Part shown: piece by piece, positions 37,006-49,500 of the stretch
How positions within the stretch are numbered: the first letter of the stretch is position 1
How the letters are laid out: each line of letters begins with the position of its first letter
Source of the DNA: Sphaeroforma sirkka
Lineage: Eukaryota > Opisthokonta > Ichthyosporea > Ichthyophonida
Direction of reading: 5' to 3'
DNA length: 64,000 nucleotides
Assembly: GCA_001586965.3 (NCBI GenBank)
Contig: LUCW03000568.1
Span: forward strand, 1-64,000
Position numbers and translations under genes: made by a program
Notes under the pieces: model-generated
The model's input: the letters and a program-made list of their open reading frames with translations, nothing else
Databases searched by the model: none
What the model was told of the DNA's origin: nothing

Positions 37006-37703
37006 TGTTCTCATATATTAAAGTATCTTAAAAGTGTTTTTAAGTTTTAAGTGAATAGTTGTGATTTATTTGATTCGAATCCCTGCTTTTATATGCATTA
37101 GACTCGTAATCCTTAAGCCATTAAAAAACACCTCTTAAGGTGAAAAAGGTTCTCACTTAAACAATGTTACAATCCAAAAGCAGCGTCGCCACGTCTTCAA
37201 CTGATCGTGGCTTCCATTGTAATCTTTGGTCTTATACGTTTAGATTGTACTTATTGTCCTCAAATATTAAAGTATCTTAAAGCGTTTTAAGTTTTAAGTG
37301 AATAGTTGTGATTTATTTGATTCGAGTCCCTGCTTTTATATGCATTGGACTCGTAATCCTTGAGCTATTATAAAACACCTCTTAAGGTGAAAAAGGTTCT
37401 CACTTAATCTTTGATCCAATCCAAAGGCAGTGTTACCACGTCTTCAACTGATCGTGGCTTCCATTGTAATCTTTGGCCTTATACGTTTAGATTGTACTTC
37501 TCCGATATTTAGGAATGCCCTTATGCCCATCAGAGATTTTCTACAATGATGTTTCCGTACTACCGGCACTTCGGCTCCGAGATTAATTTCCATCTGTAAT
37601 ATTTCTGTGTCCCTCTCTGAGTTTAGATTCTCTTCTTGGTTGATGCTGGGATAAACCTTGTTGAGCCTCCGGTGTTTGACCGTAGTTTTATGCTTGGTAA
37701 ACA
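37006..37703 (-). mobile_element. Copia-type LTR, apparently solo, with internal tandem duplication
   Basis: On the minus strand it starts TGTTTACCAAG and ends GAGAACA, matching the LTR at 41077-41522 in inverted orientation. It is longer because about 250 bp is present twice in tandem (about 37008-37258 and 37259-37500). No internal element sequence is attached, so it looks like a solo LTR. I see no clear target duplication. Confidence 0.75.
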
Positions 37704-37741
37704 AGATCAGGAGCTAATGGCATAAAAGCCATTGTTTAGCG

Positions 37742-38330
37742 TTGGCACGCTACAAAGTTCCTTCAATTACAACAGGAATGTACCAGACCAAAGGGACTTT
37801 TGTATACTGGCCTTTTAAAGATGCAAAGTGTACGGGTCTATGTGCAGCTACATATGGCACAATACATCGGATGGGTGATAGAACGTATAAGTACACGGGC
37901 GATAAAGGATATCAGATTCAATATCTTGTGGTTTATTCCGATTATTATAATAAAGAGAGAGCAGCTGTGGACATCAAGAATAACTAAAAAAGTAACACAA
38001 TATTCATGGAAGAAGGTTATTTTACGCGATTGTGGAAGATGCGTATTCATGACTTCTTCATGTACCTATCTCTCACTAATTCTGTCTGTCTAAGCAGAAT
38101 CTTGTACAACAACCATCAAACTATACCGGACTATCAACTATTGCTCCCCAAGGAGCTATTGGAAGTGTATAGCAGTCCTAGGAGGATGAGAAGTGGTGTC
38201 AGCGACGATATTGAGTGCAAATTGGCCACAAAACCCATCAAAACAGGGGCCTGGAATGATAAAAAAACGTCAATTCAATGTCGTCAAGTCGAATTCCCAG
38301 TCTCTAAATTGTGAGGGTGCATTTATATGT
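37742..38330 (+). pseudogene. Decayed ORFs of unknown, possibly viral, origin
   Basis: Coding-like stretches with MARYKVPSITTGMYQTKGTF, DRTYKYTGDKGYQIQYLVVY and LLLPKELLEVYSSPRR. The family is not recognised. They start just inside the inverted Copia LTR. They are broken. Confidence 0.35.
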
Positions 38331-39100
38331 AAACGTCTAAAACTCACTAAGCGCCCGAGGAAACCTACCTACTGTGTGTGCATGCCTCAGGATGTGCTAT
38401 TCACAGCAACGAGCTAGTAATATATAAAAAATTGGCACACAATGGAGATGTCGTAACTTTTTGACGGTGAGGGTCAAACACTAATAAATATTTCCAGCCA
38501 TGCATTAATAGCGCAAATTGTTCACAACTTTAACACAAACACGTACATGTTACCTATACACTCTATGGACAAGTATAACTACTTCATATGTTACTTACGC
38601 CAAACACACGATATTGTACTATCAAACTGGTACAATATTCCGGTACCATTTACTGTCACTAATATTCATTTGTAGTACCACGACACCTATATCGATTTGT
38701 TTGTCTCGCCAAGGGTTTGTAGTTGAGCCCGGTTTTGAAACATTAAGATAAATACGCAGAAGTTATTTACGACAGAAAATAGTACAATATTGGATGAATC
38801 TGTCCACTAGAGCGACAACGAACGATAAATCAAATCCCCTCGGTAGTACTGAGAGGATTATATATAGGCGATATCTCAGCCTCACAATTCCTCAGAATAT
38901 TGCTGTTTTCACGAGGCATACATAACTTTACTAAAAGACTCATTTCATTTATTTAACTTCGAACTTTATTAAACTTGGACCTAACTTAGGTGTTTAATTG
39001 CTCTAAGTCGTTAGCACCGCCTTGATAGACCGAAACTTACACTAACCTTATCCAAGGGGTTTTTTTTCTCCTGTTGCTGTTCTTACTAGAGCTGTACTAT
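38331..39100. other. AT-rich non-coding stretch
   Basis: No gene was recognised. The words around 38818-38960 (TATATATAGG, then a T-rich stretch) could be part of a worn promoter or LTR, but no partner copy was found. Confidence 0.35.
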
Positions 39101-39600
39101 CAAATGGATACTGCTTATTCAATTGCACGATTACCTGCTCGCCTTCGTGATTACCCTCTTTTACTATACCTTGCCAAATCATAGAGTTATCGTTACTGAA
39201 GATCGATATGCTCATTGCGAGCTAGTTGTTCGCCCTTATACACAACCATCACTGGTATCAGTACATAAATCACAGTATATTGTTCCCTGTCGTCCGACAG
39301 GGTTTGCGTTCAATCACATCTTCGAAGATCGACCAGTTGTGCTTGGGCCGTATTCACCATACTCATCATTCGTTAGTCTCGAGCTACGAGACCAGTTTTT
39401 TCGCATACGCCGGCAGTTCTACTGTATTGCTGAAATGTTTGGCGCTCACACTTGCGAAGTGTTTTTCAAATTTGTTTGAATCTAAATTGATATTCGCACC
39501 GGAAGTTGAGATGCTGGAACGTCCCTCGTACATTCAATCCCCGCACAACAATCATATCAAGCCTTCGGTGGGCTCACCTCTAACAAACTTGCTTATGTAA
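39100..39600 (+). pseudogene. Decayed ORF of unknown, possibly viral, origin
   Basis: Coding-like stretch with TEDRYAHCELVVRPYTQPSL and FAFNHIFEDRPVVLGPYSPY. The Pro/Tyr-rich beta-like composition is compatible with a structural protein, but no family is recognised. It is broken. Confidence 0.3.
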
Positions 39601-39784
39601 AATAGCCATACCTTGTAGTTTTTGATGGGGAGTAGTATACCAATTTGCAGGAGTACTATTCTATGCCTTTACCTTTCATCGACCGTCATCGCATTCTCTT
39701 TCTGTCAGTCCTCTTGGAATAGGTTTCCCTTCAGATTCTACTGACATAATCACACTCTCATTCTCACGCAGGCGTGTCTCGATA

Positions 39785-41070
39785 TCAACTACACATTGTT
39801 CTGCTCTTTGGTTCGAAGTGACTTTGGATTTCTAGACCAAAGTAAGATAGTTGCGCTTGAGGAAATTTCTGCACACGCGTTGCTAGGGCTGACTTAGCCA
39901 ACCCTCCATATGCAGTGAAAAAACCATTACTAGTCGGTTTACTAAAATATGGTATCATCCTAGCCATTCTCTTGGCACTGTTCGCGATATTGATCTAACA
40001 TAGGCATGCAATATTCTTTGCTCTCTGCAAGCCCAGGATCAGATGCGCAAACGATACCATTTTTTTTGCATCAACGTAGCAAGAGCTAATGTTGAGCTTT
40101 TTCCTGTATCGTTTACCCTTCGCGTCGATTTATGGCACAAGCCTTGTTTCAAAAATCTTCCTCTGTTTTTCAAGGGCTTGAATTTCATACATCTCTCCTG
40201 CTGATCAATGTTGTAGTGAAACCAAGCCACGAATGCTTTGTCGTTGTATGTTCTTGGTTTGTATTGTAGCGGCATACTCATGTGGATTGTTTTGGGGTTC
40301 AATGAATAACTAATTTCCTTTCCAAGCGCTTCACTGGCGGTGACCCATTTACTGAAGCAAAGGCCATACTCCTCTGAATGCTGGGTCATAAAAATCTCTG
40401 TAGTTGTTCTGAAGCCAATGTCCCCTCTACCTATAAGATTACAAGCTAGTTTGTATGCTTCTTTGGTGTATAGTTTGACTCCAATCTTGATAAAGGACGA
40501 CTCTTCCTGGTATAGCTTGGGTATATTCGTAACTATCTCCGGGCTGATTCCTTGGAATAGATGCTTGCGACGTTGAGGATCATCTCTTCCCAAGAATGGG
40601 TTAGATTTTCGACATGCCTTACATAAAAACTTATGCAATGCAATATACTCGGTTCTTCTAACTCACATCATAGACCGTATACGATAACTTTTAGAGTCAA
40701 AACTCGCGAGCAACCCTCGTTAGGACATGTGATATTCATTAGAGTATTCCATTTCTTCCATAATACCAGGTGTAAGCGAGGCAGAAAAAAATAGTGACTG
40801 GAAATCCGATCCTCGTAGTTTGCCAGAAGCCGTGAAGTTTGTTAGGTTGGGAGGATTAAACGTTGTCGATCCGCCAAGTCTATCTTCCAGAGCTTATGTT
40901 GTTTATACGTCTCCCCATGCTACAAATAGTTTTCCAGCTGTATCAGTTGATTACAATAGAGTCCAGCGATAGTTGTTTCCGGTTCTTTTAGCTCGTCATA
41001 TTCCACTGCGCATTCAAAAATACCTCTAAATGGATTATCACCATCTTTCTGTCTATTGATCGCAGTAAAC
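39785..41070 (-). pseudogene. Decayed ORFs of unknown, possibly viral, origin
   Basis: The largest part is about 200 codons (40039-40638), with FLCKACRKSNPFLGRDDPQR near its start and a basic end with RGRFLKQGLCHKS. A further coding-like part with RMIPYFSKPTSNGFFTAYGG lies at about 39790-39965. Another with ESPLFGRSFILGKQSWFTAI lies at about 40930-41120. None matches a family I know. They are broken. They sit between two inverted Copia LTRs. Confidence 0.35.
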
Positions 41071-41076
41071 CAGGAT

Positions 41077-42740
41077 TGTTTACCAAGTATAAAACTACGG
41101 CCAAACAGCGGAGACTCAACAAGGTTTATCCCAGCATCAACTAAGATGAGAATCTAAACTCAGAGAGGGACACAGAAACATTTTAGGTGGAATTATCTCG
41201 GAACCGAAATGCCGGGAGTATGGAATCATCAATATAGAATATCTCTGATGGGCATAAAGGCATCCCTAACTATCGGAGAAGTATAATCTAAGAGCATAAG
41301 GCCAAAGATTACAATGGAAGCCACAATCGTTGAAGATGCGGTGACGCTGCTTTTGGATTGGATCGTAGAAGAAGTGAGACCTTTTTTCACCTTAAGAGGT
41401 GTTTTTTAATGGCTCAAGAATTACGAGTCCAATGCATATAAAAGCAGGGACTCGAATCAAATAAATCACAACTATTCACTTAAAACTTAAAACACTTTAA
41501 GATACTTTAATATCTGAGAACAATAACTTATCAAGTCCGTTTTACCTCTACTCTGAGAATGACAAGCTTCGATTTGAAACCAAAGGTTAAATTTCTAATT
41601 CTGGATAAGCCGGTCCAGTGGGACCAATGGAAAGCTCAATTGCATATGATCCTGATGAAACAGGGTCGCCTACAACTGATCGAGGTCGCTACACCACCCG
41701 GTGACTACTATGAGACTCAACGTGATACGTTTACTCAAGAGGACCGTGGAGCCGCATCTGAGTCAATTTATCATACGATCTCTCGTAGACTTCAACAGGA
41801 GTTACTCCACATCATGAAAGAACCCTACGCATTTTTCAAGGCATTGGAAACAAAATTCAAGATTAACACCCAGGGAGGTATCGGCCGCTTAAGAAAAGAG
41901 CTCTGGGCAAAAACGCAGAAGAGAAATAAAACTTTAGAAGCTTTTATCGGTGATATTAATTTGAAGAAAATGGAATTGGAGAAACGCTAGGCTCCACCGT
42001 CTGAGTTTGACTTGAAAATCGTCTTGAAAGAAGGTCTCAATGAACGTTTTAAAGCTGCAAGGACTCATCTCAATACAGTCGATACTGACGTCATGAGTTA
42101 CGAGGAGCTCTGCGAATATCTTCGAAAATTCGATAGGGAGGAAATTCAAACATCGACCTCTAAAACAGAGACTCGAGTAGGAGAGAGAGCACTTTCTGCC
42201 AGAGCAGAACGAAAGTGCTTCAATTGTAGCAAACCAGGTCACATTGCTTGTGACTGCCGATCCAAGCATCGCATACCCAGACCGCACATTTATTCTGACC
42301 GCAGGGAGTATCGCAAACCTTATGAAAATCGATATTCTAACAATCGTGGAAATAACTCCGACGATCGCCATCACCGTAAAAGAACTGAGGAGTCCAAGCC
42401 CCACCGCAAAGACCATTCAGTACCGAAATCTACACCCTACTCACGACGCGCCGACTATCCGTTGAAGAAACCCAGCTATCATCAAGATAAACGTAACGAA
42501 TTTTATAGAAAAGCATCTAACGTAAGAGGATACTACTCCTGGGAAGAAATGCGTAAACCTCCTAAAGTAACGTTCAATTTGGACATGAATAATGAGCAGA
42601 ATTCCAGTAGTGACGATGAAGGCGTTAGAGTATTTTCAGCAATTGCCGACTATGTCGAATCTGACATCGAATTGTCTGATGAGGGTATGCCTGAAGCCTT
42701 CATGGCTACCACCAAAAACCTGAATATACTATGGACGTGA
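41077..42740 (+). mobile_element. Ty1/Copia-like element, 5' LTR and gag
   Basis: Fossil element. The LTR at 41077-41522 (446 bp) starts TGTTTACCAAG and ends GAGAACA. A primer-site-like TTATCAAGTCC follows. Gag begins at 41559 with MTSFDLKPKVKFLILDKP and QWDQWKAQL. A zinc knuckle CFNCSKPGHIACDC lies near 42215-42255, followed by a basic Arg/His/Ser-rich tail. The pol region is absent from the window copy, and an AT microsatellite follows. The element is broken. Confidence 0.8.
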
Positions 42741-42917
42741 TGTGAAATTATGAATAATGCATTGCTTATTTTCTCCATCGTTTGTATTGGTCGACAGCGA
42801 CGTTGTGTTCGTGTAAAGTTATTGTGGCACAAACTCTTGAGAATACGATCAGGCGAATAGTTTTGTTCTATTTCAGGGTTATTCATACCTATTTATATAC
42901 GCATTATATATATCATG

Positions 42918-43156
<239 letters not shown>

Positions 43157-43424
43157 TGTTATCATATGATTATTATTATTATTACTAATATTATAGTTTT
43201 CGTATTATAAATAATTATATAGAAACATGATTACTATAGTAAAATGCTACTTACATAAATAGAGCTGTTATATCACAGTGCATACAGGCTTGACTATTCA
43301 TAGTAGCGGTGTTGTCTTTGATGACTCTTGTTGATCTGAAGAATGGTTTTACATTCACATTCATCTTTGCAATCATCCATCCCAACGTTCTGGTGATCAT
43401 CAACTAGCGCACCTTAAATGTTTT

Positions 43425-43650
43425 TGAGAGACTACAGAAGTAGACGTATTTCTATATACGTCAAAAAAAAATACGTCGTCAGCCCGAGAGTATTTTGGGA
43501 CTTGTTTTCAAATTAATATATGTATAAGTGGGTCAGCCCGAGAGAAAGTAAGAGTAATCTGAGAATTCTCAGATCATTCTATTTATAGGACACCGGCCAC
43601 TGGCTAGCCGAGAGCCGAGGTTTGAGACTAAGTGTACGTAACAGAGAATA

Positions 43651-43690
<40 letters not shown>

Positions 43691-43883
43691 CCGAGTGCCA
43701 AAGTGTTCTGCATAAGGTATTTCATACTGATCATATAAGGTTTTACCCCGGCCAACCCAAGTGGTTGAACACTAGTACAAACACCATCAGTATATAACTG
43801 AGGGTGAGATCATAAACAATTTCATCACTATTCTTTAGATACATTTGCACATTTCTTATAGTCCCCCGTATCGCACGCTAACA
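43425..43883 (+). mobile_element. Copia-type LTR related to 35870-36365
   Basis: It starts TGAGAGACTACAG and ends GCTAACA, followed by ACTTATCAGGTC, which resembles a primer site. Its 3' half aligns well with the LTR at 35870-36365 (AAAGTGNTCNGCATAAGGT and TTGAACACTAGNACAAACACC). The 5' half differs and carries an AT run at 43651-43684. No coding part follows that I can recognise, so it may be a solo LTR or a 5' end. Its age seems greater than that of the 45983-53647 element. Confidence 0.7.
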
Positions 43884-44881
43884 ACTTATCAGGTCTGCTA
43901 GTTCGTTGTCTCGCTGTGAGGGCTATGATACTCCGTAATTTATATAGCATCATTGTCTGTATTTCTTTTGAACGGACTGGACCTACTTTCCGCGGCCAAA
44001 GTAGGATACGGGCTATGATTGATGGTGTCGGTCTATGACATTTCACTGATATAAGCAGTTATCTAAAGAATGGGCTCTAGGATAATCGACACAACTAAAG
44101 TACGTTTCAGGGGGTATTTATGGTTTTCTCTTTTCCTTAGCAACTGTCTCACAGGAAAAGCCACCAACTTTGGTTCATTGGAATTATCATTTTTTTGTCG
44201 TCTTGATCATGCAAGATGCAGTCATCACCAAAACGCCCACACCTGGTGTATCATGACTCAGAACTCTGATAGATACATATGGGCAGTATTTATGTTACAT
44301 TTAATATATGAAAATCCTTTAACATTTTGCCATGCTCAATAGCTACACTATCTGTTCCTTGTTAGGCTATAAGAGTTAAAAACTGCTCATTCTCATAACC
44401 ACGATCAGCACTAGTGTGTGTATACAGACAGATAGTAGAATACCAATACAGTGGTTTAATAATTGTGGTACAAAATTAAATGAATTGACAGAGATTAAAG
44501 ACATACTTGTGTTTTTCCAAATGTACGACGGTGCGTATGCTCTCATTAGACAATCGAAGCATTTTTATATATCATTTTCACTTGTAAGTGATCCTGCTCA
44601 TGAAAACGAACGAGCAGCACGGGGTAGAAGGTTAAACATGCGAGCGCGTCCGACTTAAAACGTCATATTTTAATTTTCTGTCGGTTAAACTCTTCTTGGT
44701 TGTGACAATGGCTCTTGATCCAGTTTGTTCATTATCGAGAGTTATTTCTAGATTCTCTGTAAAGAAGAATCTCACACTCATCGCGAATGTTTCATATTCA
44801 AATTCTCTTATATTCTGAACAGTATCCCAGCTTGATTAATAATTGACTGGGTTGTAGGCTAAAAGAAAATACTTTATGATA
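43884..44881. other. Unassigned stretch with weak decayed ORFs
   Basis: Coding-like pieces lie at about 44070-44340 and 44416-44658. The latter has GTKLNELTEIKDILVFFQMY and ends with a basic RAARGRRLNMRARP. No family is recognised. They may belong with the other unassigned decayed ORFs. Confidence 0.25.
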
Positions 44882-45545
44882 CAGTTATAATGATCAGGTA
44901 AAATAATTGCTATCTCAGTCCTTCGTGCTTCTGCACTGTTACAGTGTAATGTAGTAGACTTTGAACAAAAAGCACATGGATGTAATTATTCTTGACCTCA
45001 CCTTTGGTTTTACACCTCAGGTGGTTTGTACTAGTATTCAGCCACTGGGGCTGGCCAGGGTAAAAACCTTTTGCAGAACACTTTAACACTTCCGGTGGCA
45101 ATCAGTTATAATGATCAGGTGAAATAATTGCTATCTCAGTCCTTCGTGCTTCTGCACTGTTAGAGTGTAATGTAGTAAACTTTAAACAAAGTGCACATGT
45201 ATGTAATTATTCTTGACCTCACCTTTGGTTTTACACCTCAGGTGTTTTGTACTAGTATTCAGCCACTTGGGCTGGCCAGGGTAGAAACCTTTTGCAGAAC
45301 ACTTTAACACTTCCGGTGGCAATCAGTTATAATGATCAGGTGAAATAATTGCTATCTCAGCCCTTCGTGCTTCTGCACTGTTAGAGTGTAATGTAGTATA
45401 CTTTAAACAAAGTGCACATATATGCAATTATTCTTGACCTCACCTTTGGTTTTACACCTCAGGTGTTTTGTACTAGTATTCAGCCACTTGGGCTGGCCAG
45501 GGTAAAAACCTTCTGCAGAACACTTGAACACTTCCGGTGGCAATC
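44882..45545 (-). repeat. Three tandem 220-bp copies of a Copia LTR 3' end
   Basis: Units start at 44882, 45103 and 45323 with CAGTTATAATGATCAGG. Read on the minus strand, each contains TGGCCAGCCCAAGTGGCTGA, then ACTAGTACAAA and ends CACTCTAACA. It is therefore the last part of the LTR family at 35870-36365 plus about 60 bp beyond it. The copies are very alike, so the triplication is fairly recent. Confidence 0.85.
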
Positions 45546-45982
45546 TGAGCACATTGTTGACACATTGATGTTGCTCCATAGCCTACTTGACCCATATTCA
45601 CTGAGTAAGGCGGGATAGCGTGTACGGAATACTCGGAAGTGTAGCATTTGTGTAATATGTCACGACTTAATTTACATACTACACATCATGTACATTTGAT
45701 GCAATTTATAGTCAATTTATAGTCTTCTGTTGCACATTGTGTGTACACTTGAAAACTACACAGAATACAGTGCCGCGTCACTCCTCAGATTCTCCACATA
45801 CCCTTCAAATGTTCATTGTACGCTTAAACGTTCGGTTTTAAAATGTTGTGTTGAGGGCGTGCCTCTTCAATATATGACTACTTGTTAATGTATCGCTGAT
45901 GGAGTTGATGGAGATTCGAATTGCATTTGCGGGTGTACAGGACCAAGTTTCTTATCGTACTGTGTGTCAGTAAGGCACATAA
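45546..45982. other. Spacer before the young Ty3/Gypsy element
   Basis: No gene was recognised. It ends with ATAA (45979-45982), the left target duplication of the element that follows. Confidence 0.5.
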
Positions 45983-46582
45983 TGTAGAAATACGGCCCCC
46001 GGTCAGTCTAAAATATCAAGATCAATTGAGATAATACATTGGTTTTATTTGTATTTTAAATAATTTAGTACAAGCTCTTTTTTTCCAATATTTCCAAAGT
46101 GTTCTAAATTCACTTTGATGGCTCCAATAGCCTGAGTATTTGGTATGACTCATCTACTTGGACCTATTTGAGACATTAGTAGATATAGGATATTATAAAC
46201 TAAATTTTATAATCTCCGAACTACTACTTATTGATTTTGGTCCTCCCGCCAATCTCCAAAATCCAATAAGTCTTTTTTTTTTTTTTTTTAACTTTTCTTC
46301 AGATGGAACTTTATTTATATCAGCTAATGTATTAACGTGACTTACGTTATTATGTCTATTTACAAATTAGGCAAGTGGTCATGAACATTTAGTACTTCTA
46401 GTGAAAATTATTCAATAAAGAACAGCTAGAGGTACGCCCTGTGTGATCGAGGATATTTAGGCTCTTAACAAGAGGCAGTCCCGATCATTCTTACACAAGC
46501 TACCACTGCTAAATCCTAACTGACTAAATTGTATTTTAGTTTAATATAGTTTGAAACCTAGTAATTTCCATCGAAGTTTACA
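45983..46582 (+). repeat. 5' LTR of the young Ty3/Gypsy element
   Basis: 600 bp, TGTAG to TTACA. It contains an AATAAAG poly(A)-like signal near 46414. The left flank is ATAA. Confidence 0.92.
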
Positions 46583-49500
46583 TATTTTTTTCAGTTATTT
46601 AGTAGTTACAGTAGTGTATGCTTCTAGACTGTCTGACATCGATTTACTATCCAGCAAATACTATGGCTAAGGGTACTTCTAAAGGCAAGGGAGCCGCTAG
46701 CTCTAAGCCTGCTAAGCCTGCCGAGGTTCCTGAGGTCCCTGTGGAAACACCTAGCCTGTCTGGAGTTGAGCCTGCCGAGGAAACTGTTGGGGAAGCAAAT
46801 TCTGAGGTTGGTACAGAGGATTATTCTGAGGATGACTCGTCGGATCCTAAAGCCTTGGAAGAAGAGGTATCTACTACCGCGGAAAGGCTCGCCAGCGTCC
46901 GTGTATCACCTAGGAGTGAAGCTCAGGACCCCAGCTTGCCCCCCCTGACCACGTGCCGTCAAATAATATTGGGGATAAAAGTCGAAAGGCTGAAAAATTC
47001 GTGGATACGAATATCGGGGGCATTATAACTCCACATCTAAAGGACACTCCAGCACAAATCCGGAGTGAAAAGGAAGTATTGGACCTGTCCGAAAATTTCG
47101 GTTTCGCCATCGATGGAGAAGCCATTCCATTCAGCTCAAATCTTGGGGCCGAAGCTGAGGACGCCATAACTCGACAACGAGTGGTTGGATCCTCTCAATC
47201 TCGACGCCAATTGAACCGCACTGAAGCGCTCTTGAAGGAGCTAGCGGCAGCAGCAGTTGTGGACCCCTCTATCGTGTCCCACTTGGCTGATATTCTTCCT
47301 ATACCGAAGAAGAAGAAAAAAATTCGGGCCGAGTTTCGAACCCTAGACCTACTGGTTTACCAGCCAGTATGTTTACCACTAAGCCAGTTACCACTGGCGA
47401 GAGAGAAAATATTTCAAAATTTAATCTCTATAGCTCTGATGCTACCATTGACCATCCTCTTGACAAACCTAACCCTGTCAGAGGATATGATCGTATGGAA
47501 CTCGATGAGGCTTACCATCCTCGTAATATCGACCCTCATTTGCCAACTAACCCTGGTAATCACGATTTTGGCAATCGCTACACCAGTACCTCGTTAGAGA
47601 GTTCCCGCTCTAATCCTGAGGATGAGGAAGTGAGAACCAGACATACTCGTCTCAGGCTATTACGCTCTGGTATGCAAGTCCTTGAGGACCGTCTATTGAA
47701 TGACTCTGACCTTGACGATAGGAAAGCGGATAACATTCGCTATCTAATCGATAACAAGAGAAAGGAAATAGACACCATCTTGGCACTAGCAGCCCGTAGC
47801 ACTGAGCATGATCCTCGTGAACACTTAGAACCAAGCTTTATAAAGCAGCTAGGTAACGCGCAGGCTGAGGTCGATTTCTCTCTACTAATGAGAGTACAGT
47901 GGAGACACTGAAGGCCTTCGACCAACTTAAGGAGTCTGCCAGCCTTAGGGATAAGCAGATGATGAATGCCTTTATTCATTTCTGTGAGCCAGGTGAATGG
48001 CGAACTACCTTGAAGGCTCATGAGCCCAACTGGAAAGCCCTACCCTGGCACCAGTTGCGTGATAATATACTTAACACCTTTTTTTGAAGATGCACGTGAC
48101 CGTGAACTTTTAGAGCCTCGCAAGTTCTTTGCGAACGATACCACTATTCGAGGTGCTCTAGCTCATATGACACATATGAATACTCGGATGGGTGGTCGTA
48201 CCTATACTGGCGAATATTTATTAATTTGTCAGATGATGGAGACTCTGGGAGCTAACCTCTTTAAGAAAGTCAATGATGACATCATCGCCTATGGTGATTT
48301 GCGATCTATGCCTTGGTCTGTCTTTGAGAAGATAGTACACAAGCATACCAATTCCTCTACTAGAGTACTTAGTACCACGAGCTACACCCAGCACACTAAG
48401 CGAAACGCAGTAGAGACTAATACTGCGCGTAGTACTAAGAAACCTCGCACTACTACTGGAGGGGGTACTGGCTCTACTTCTACCGAACCGAAAGGTGATA
48501 AGAAGGTGAGAGCGCCTTGCAAGAAGTGTGGTTACAACCTCACAAAACGTAATGGCAAGTGGAATGGTAGACACGACCCTGTTAAGTGTGCACCAGGCAA
48601 GCCAGATTTTGGACACTATATGAAAGAGTGTGCTACTTGCAAGGGTACTAACGGTTGGCACAAAGAGGATTGCAAGGACTTACCGGACGTCCAAGTTAAG
48701 CACTGACAGTACCATATGTGCGCACTAGAGCAAGATTATGAGAAAATGTTCAATAAAATCTATACCAAAGGAGATGAACGTATCTTTCAAACAGTTTTCG
48801 TAAATGGAGAAAAAGTTATGGCACTATTTGATCCAGGGGCTGAAGTCTCTGCTATCTCACGCCGAGTAGCCTACGCTACAGACATGGCTGTCCATAACGA
48901 AACAACTGATTTAATCTTGGGAAATGGCAAAGTTACTACTTGCGAACAAGCCATTGACTATGCACACATAATGCTGTCAGATAGAAGAGAAGTGAAAACT
49001 CACCTAATCGTTACTGACATGTCTCAGAAATACGATTTAATTATAGGTATGACTGATCTTCTCAGTTTAGGTATAACACTCACTGGTCTGCCTAATGGGC
49101 TAGACCCGAATAAAGATCAGTCAGATGATAATATGTTAAAGATACCTGTACCTCCGGAAGGTGAAGCAAAGGATATGATTCCGCACTTCACCGATATAAT
49201 TATGGACTTAATTATACAAAACAGGAAGATTGCAATAACTGACTGGTGTATGTTTAAGTTCTCTAATGGGTACGTTAGACTTGACTTAACAAACGTCGAC
49301 TTCTCTAAGTTAAAGTGTCCTTCACATAACTACGTGAGTTGGAGACACAAAGACGTTGTCAAAACCCAAATCGAAGATTGATTAAAACAGGGTCTAATTG
49401 AAATCAATTATGATGCAACCCCAGTTAACTTAGCTCTCTTAGCGGTCGATCAATATAAATCTGATGGAACGTTTAGTAAAACAAGAGTAGTACTAGACCT

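Noticed and set aside
37320-37345. tRNA-like T-loop word (GATTCGAGTCCC)
   Set aside because: No cloverleaf can be formed around it, and it lies inside a Copia LTR in each copy.
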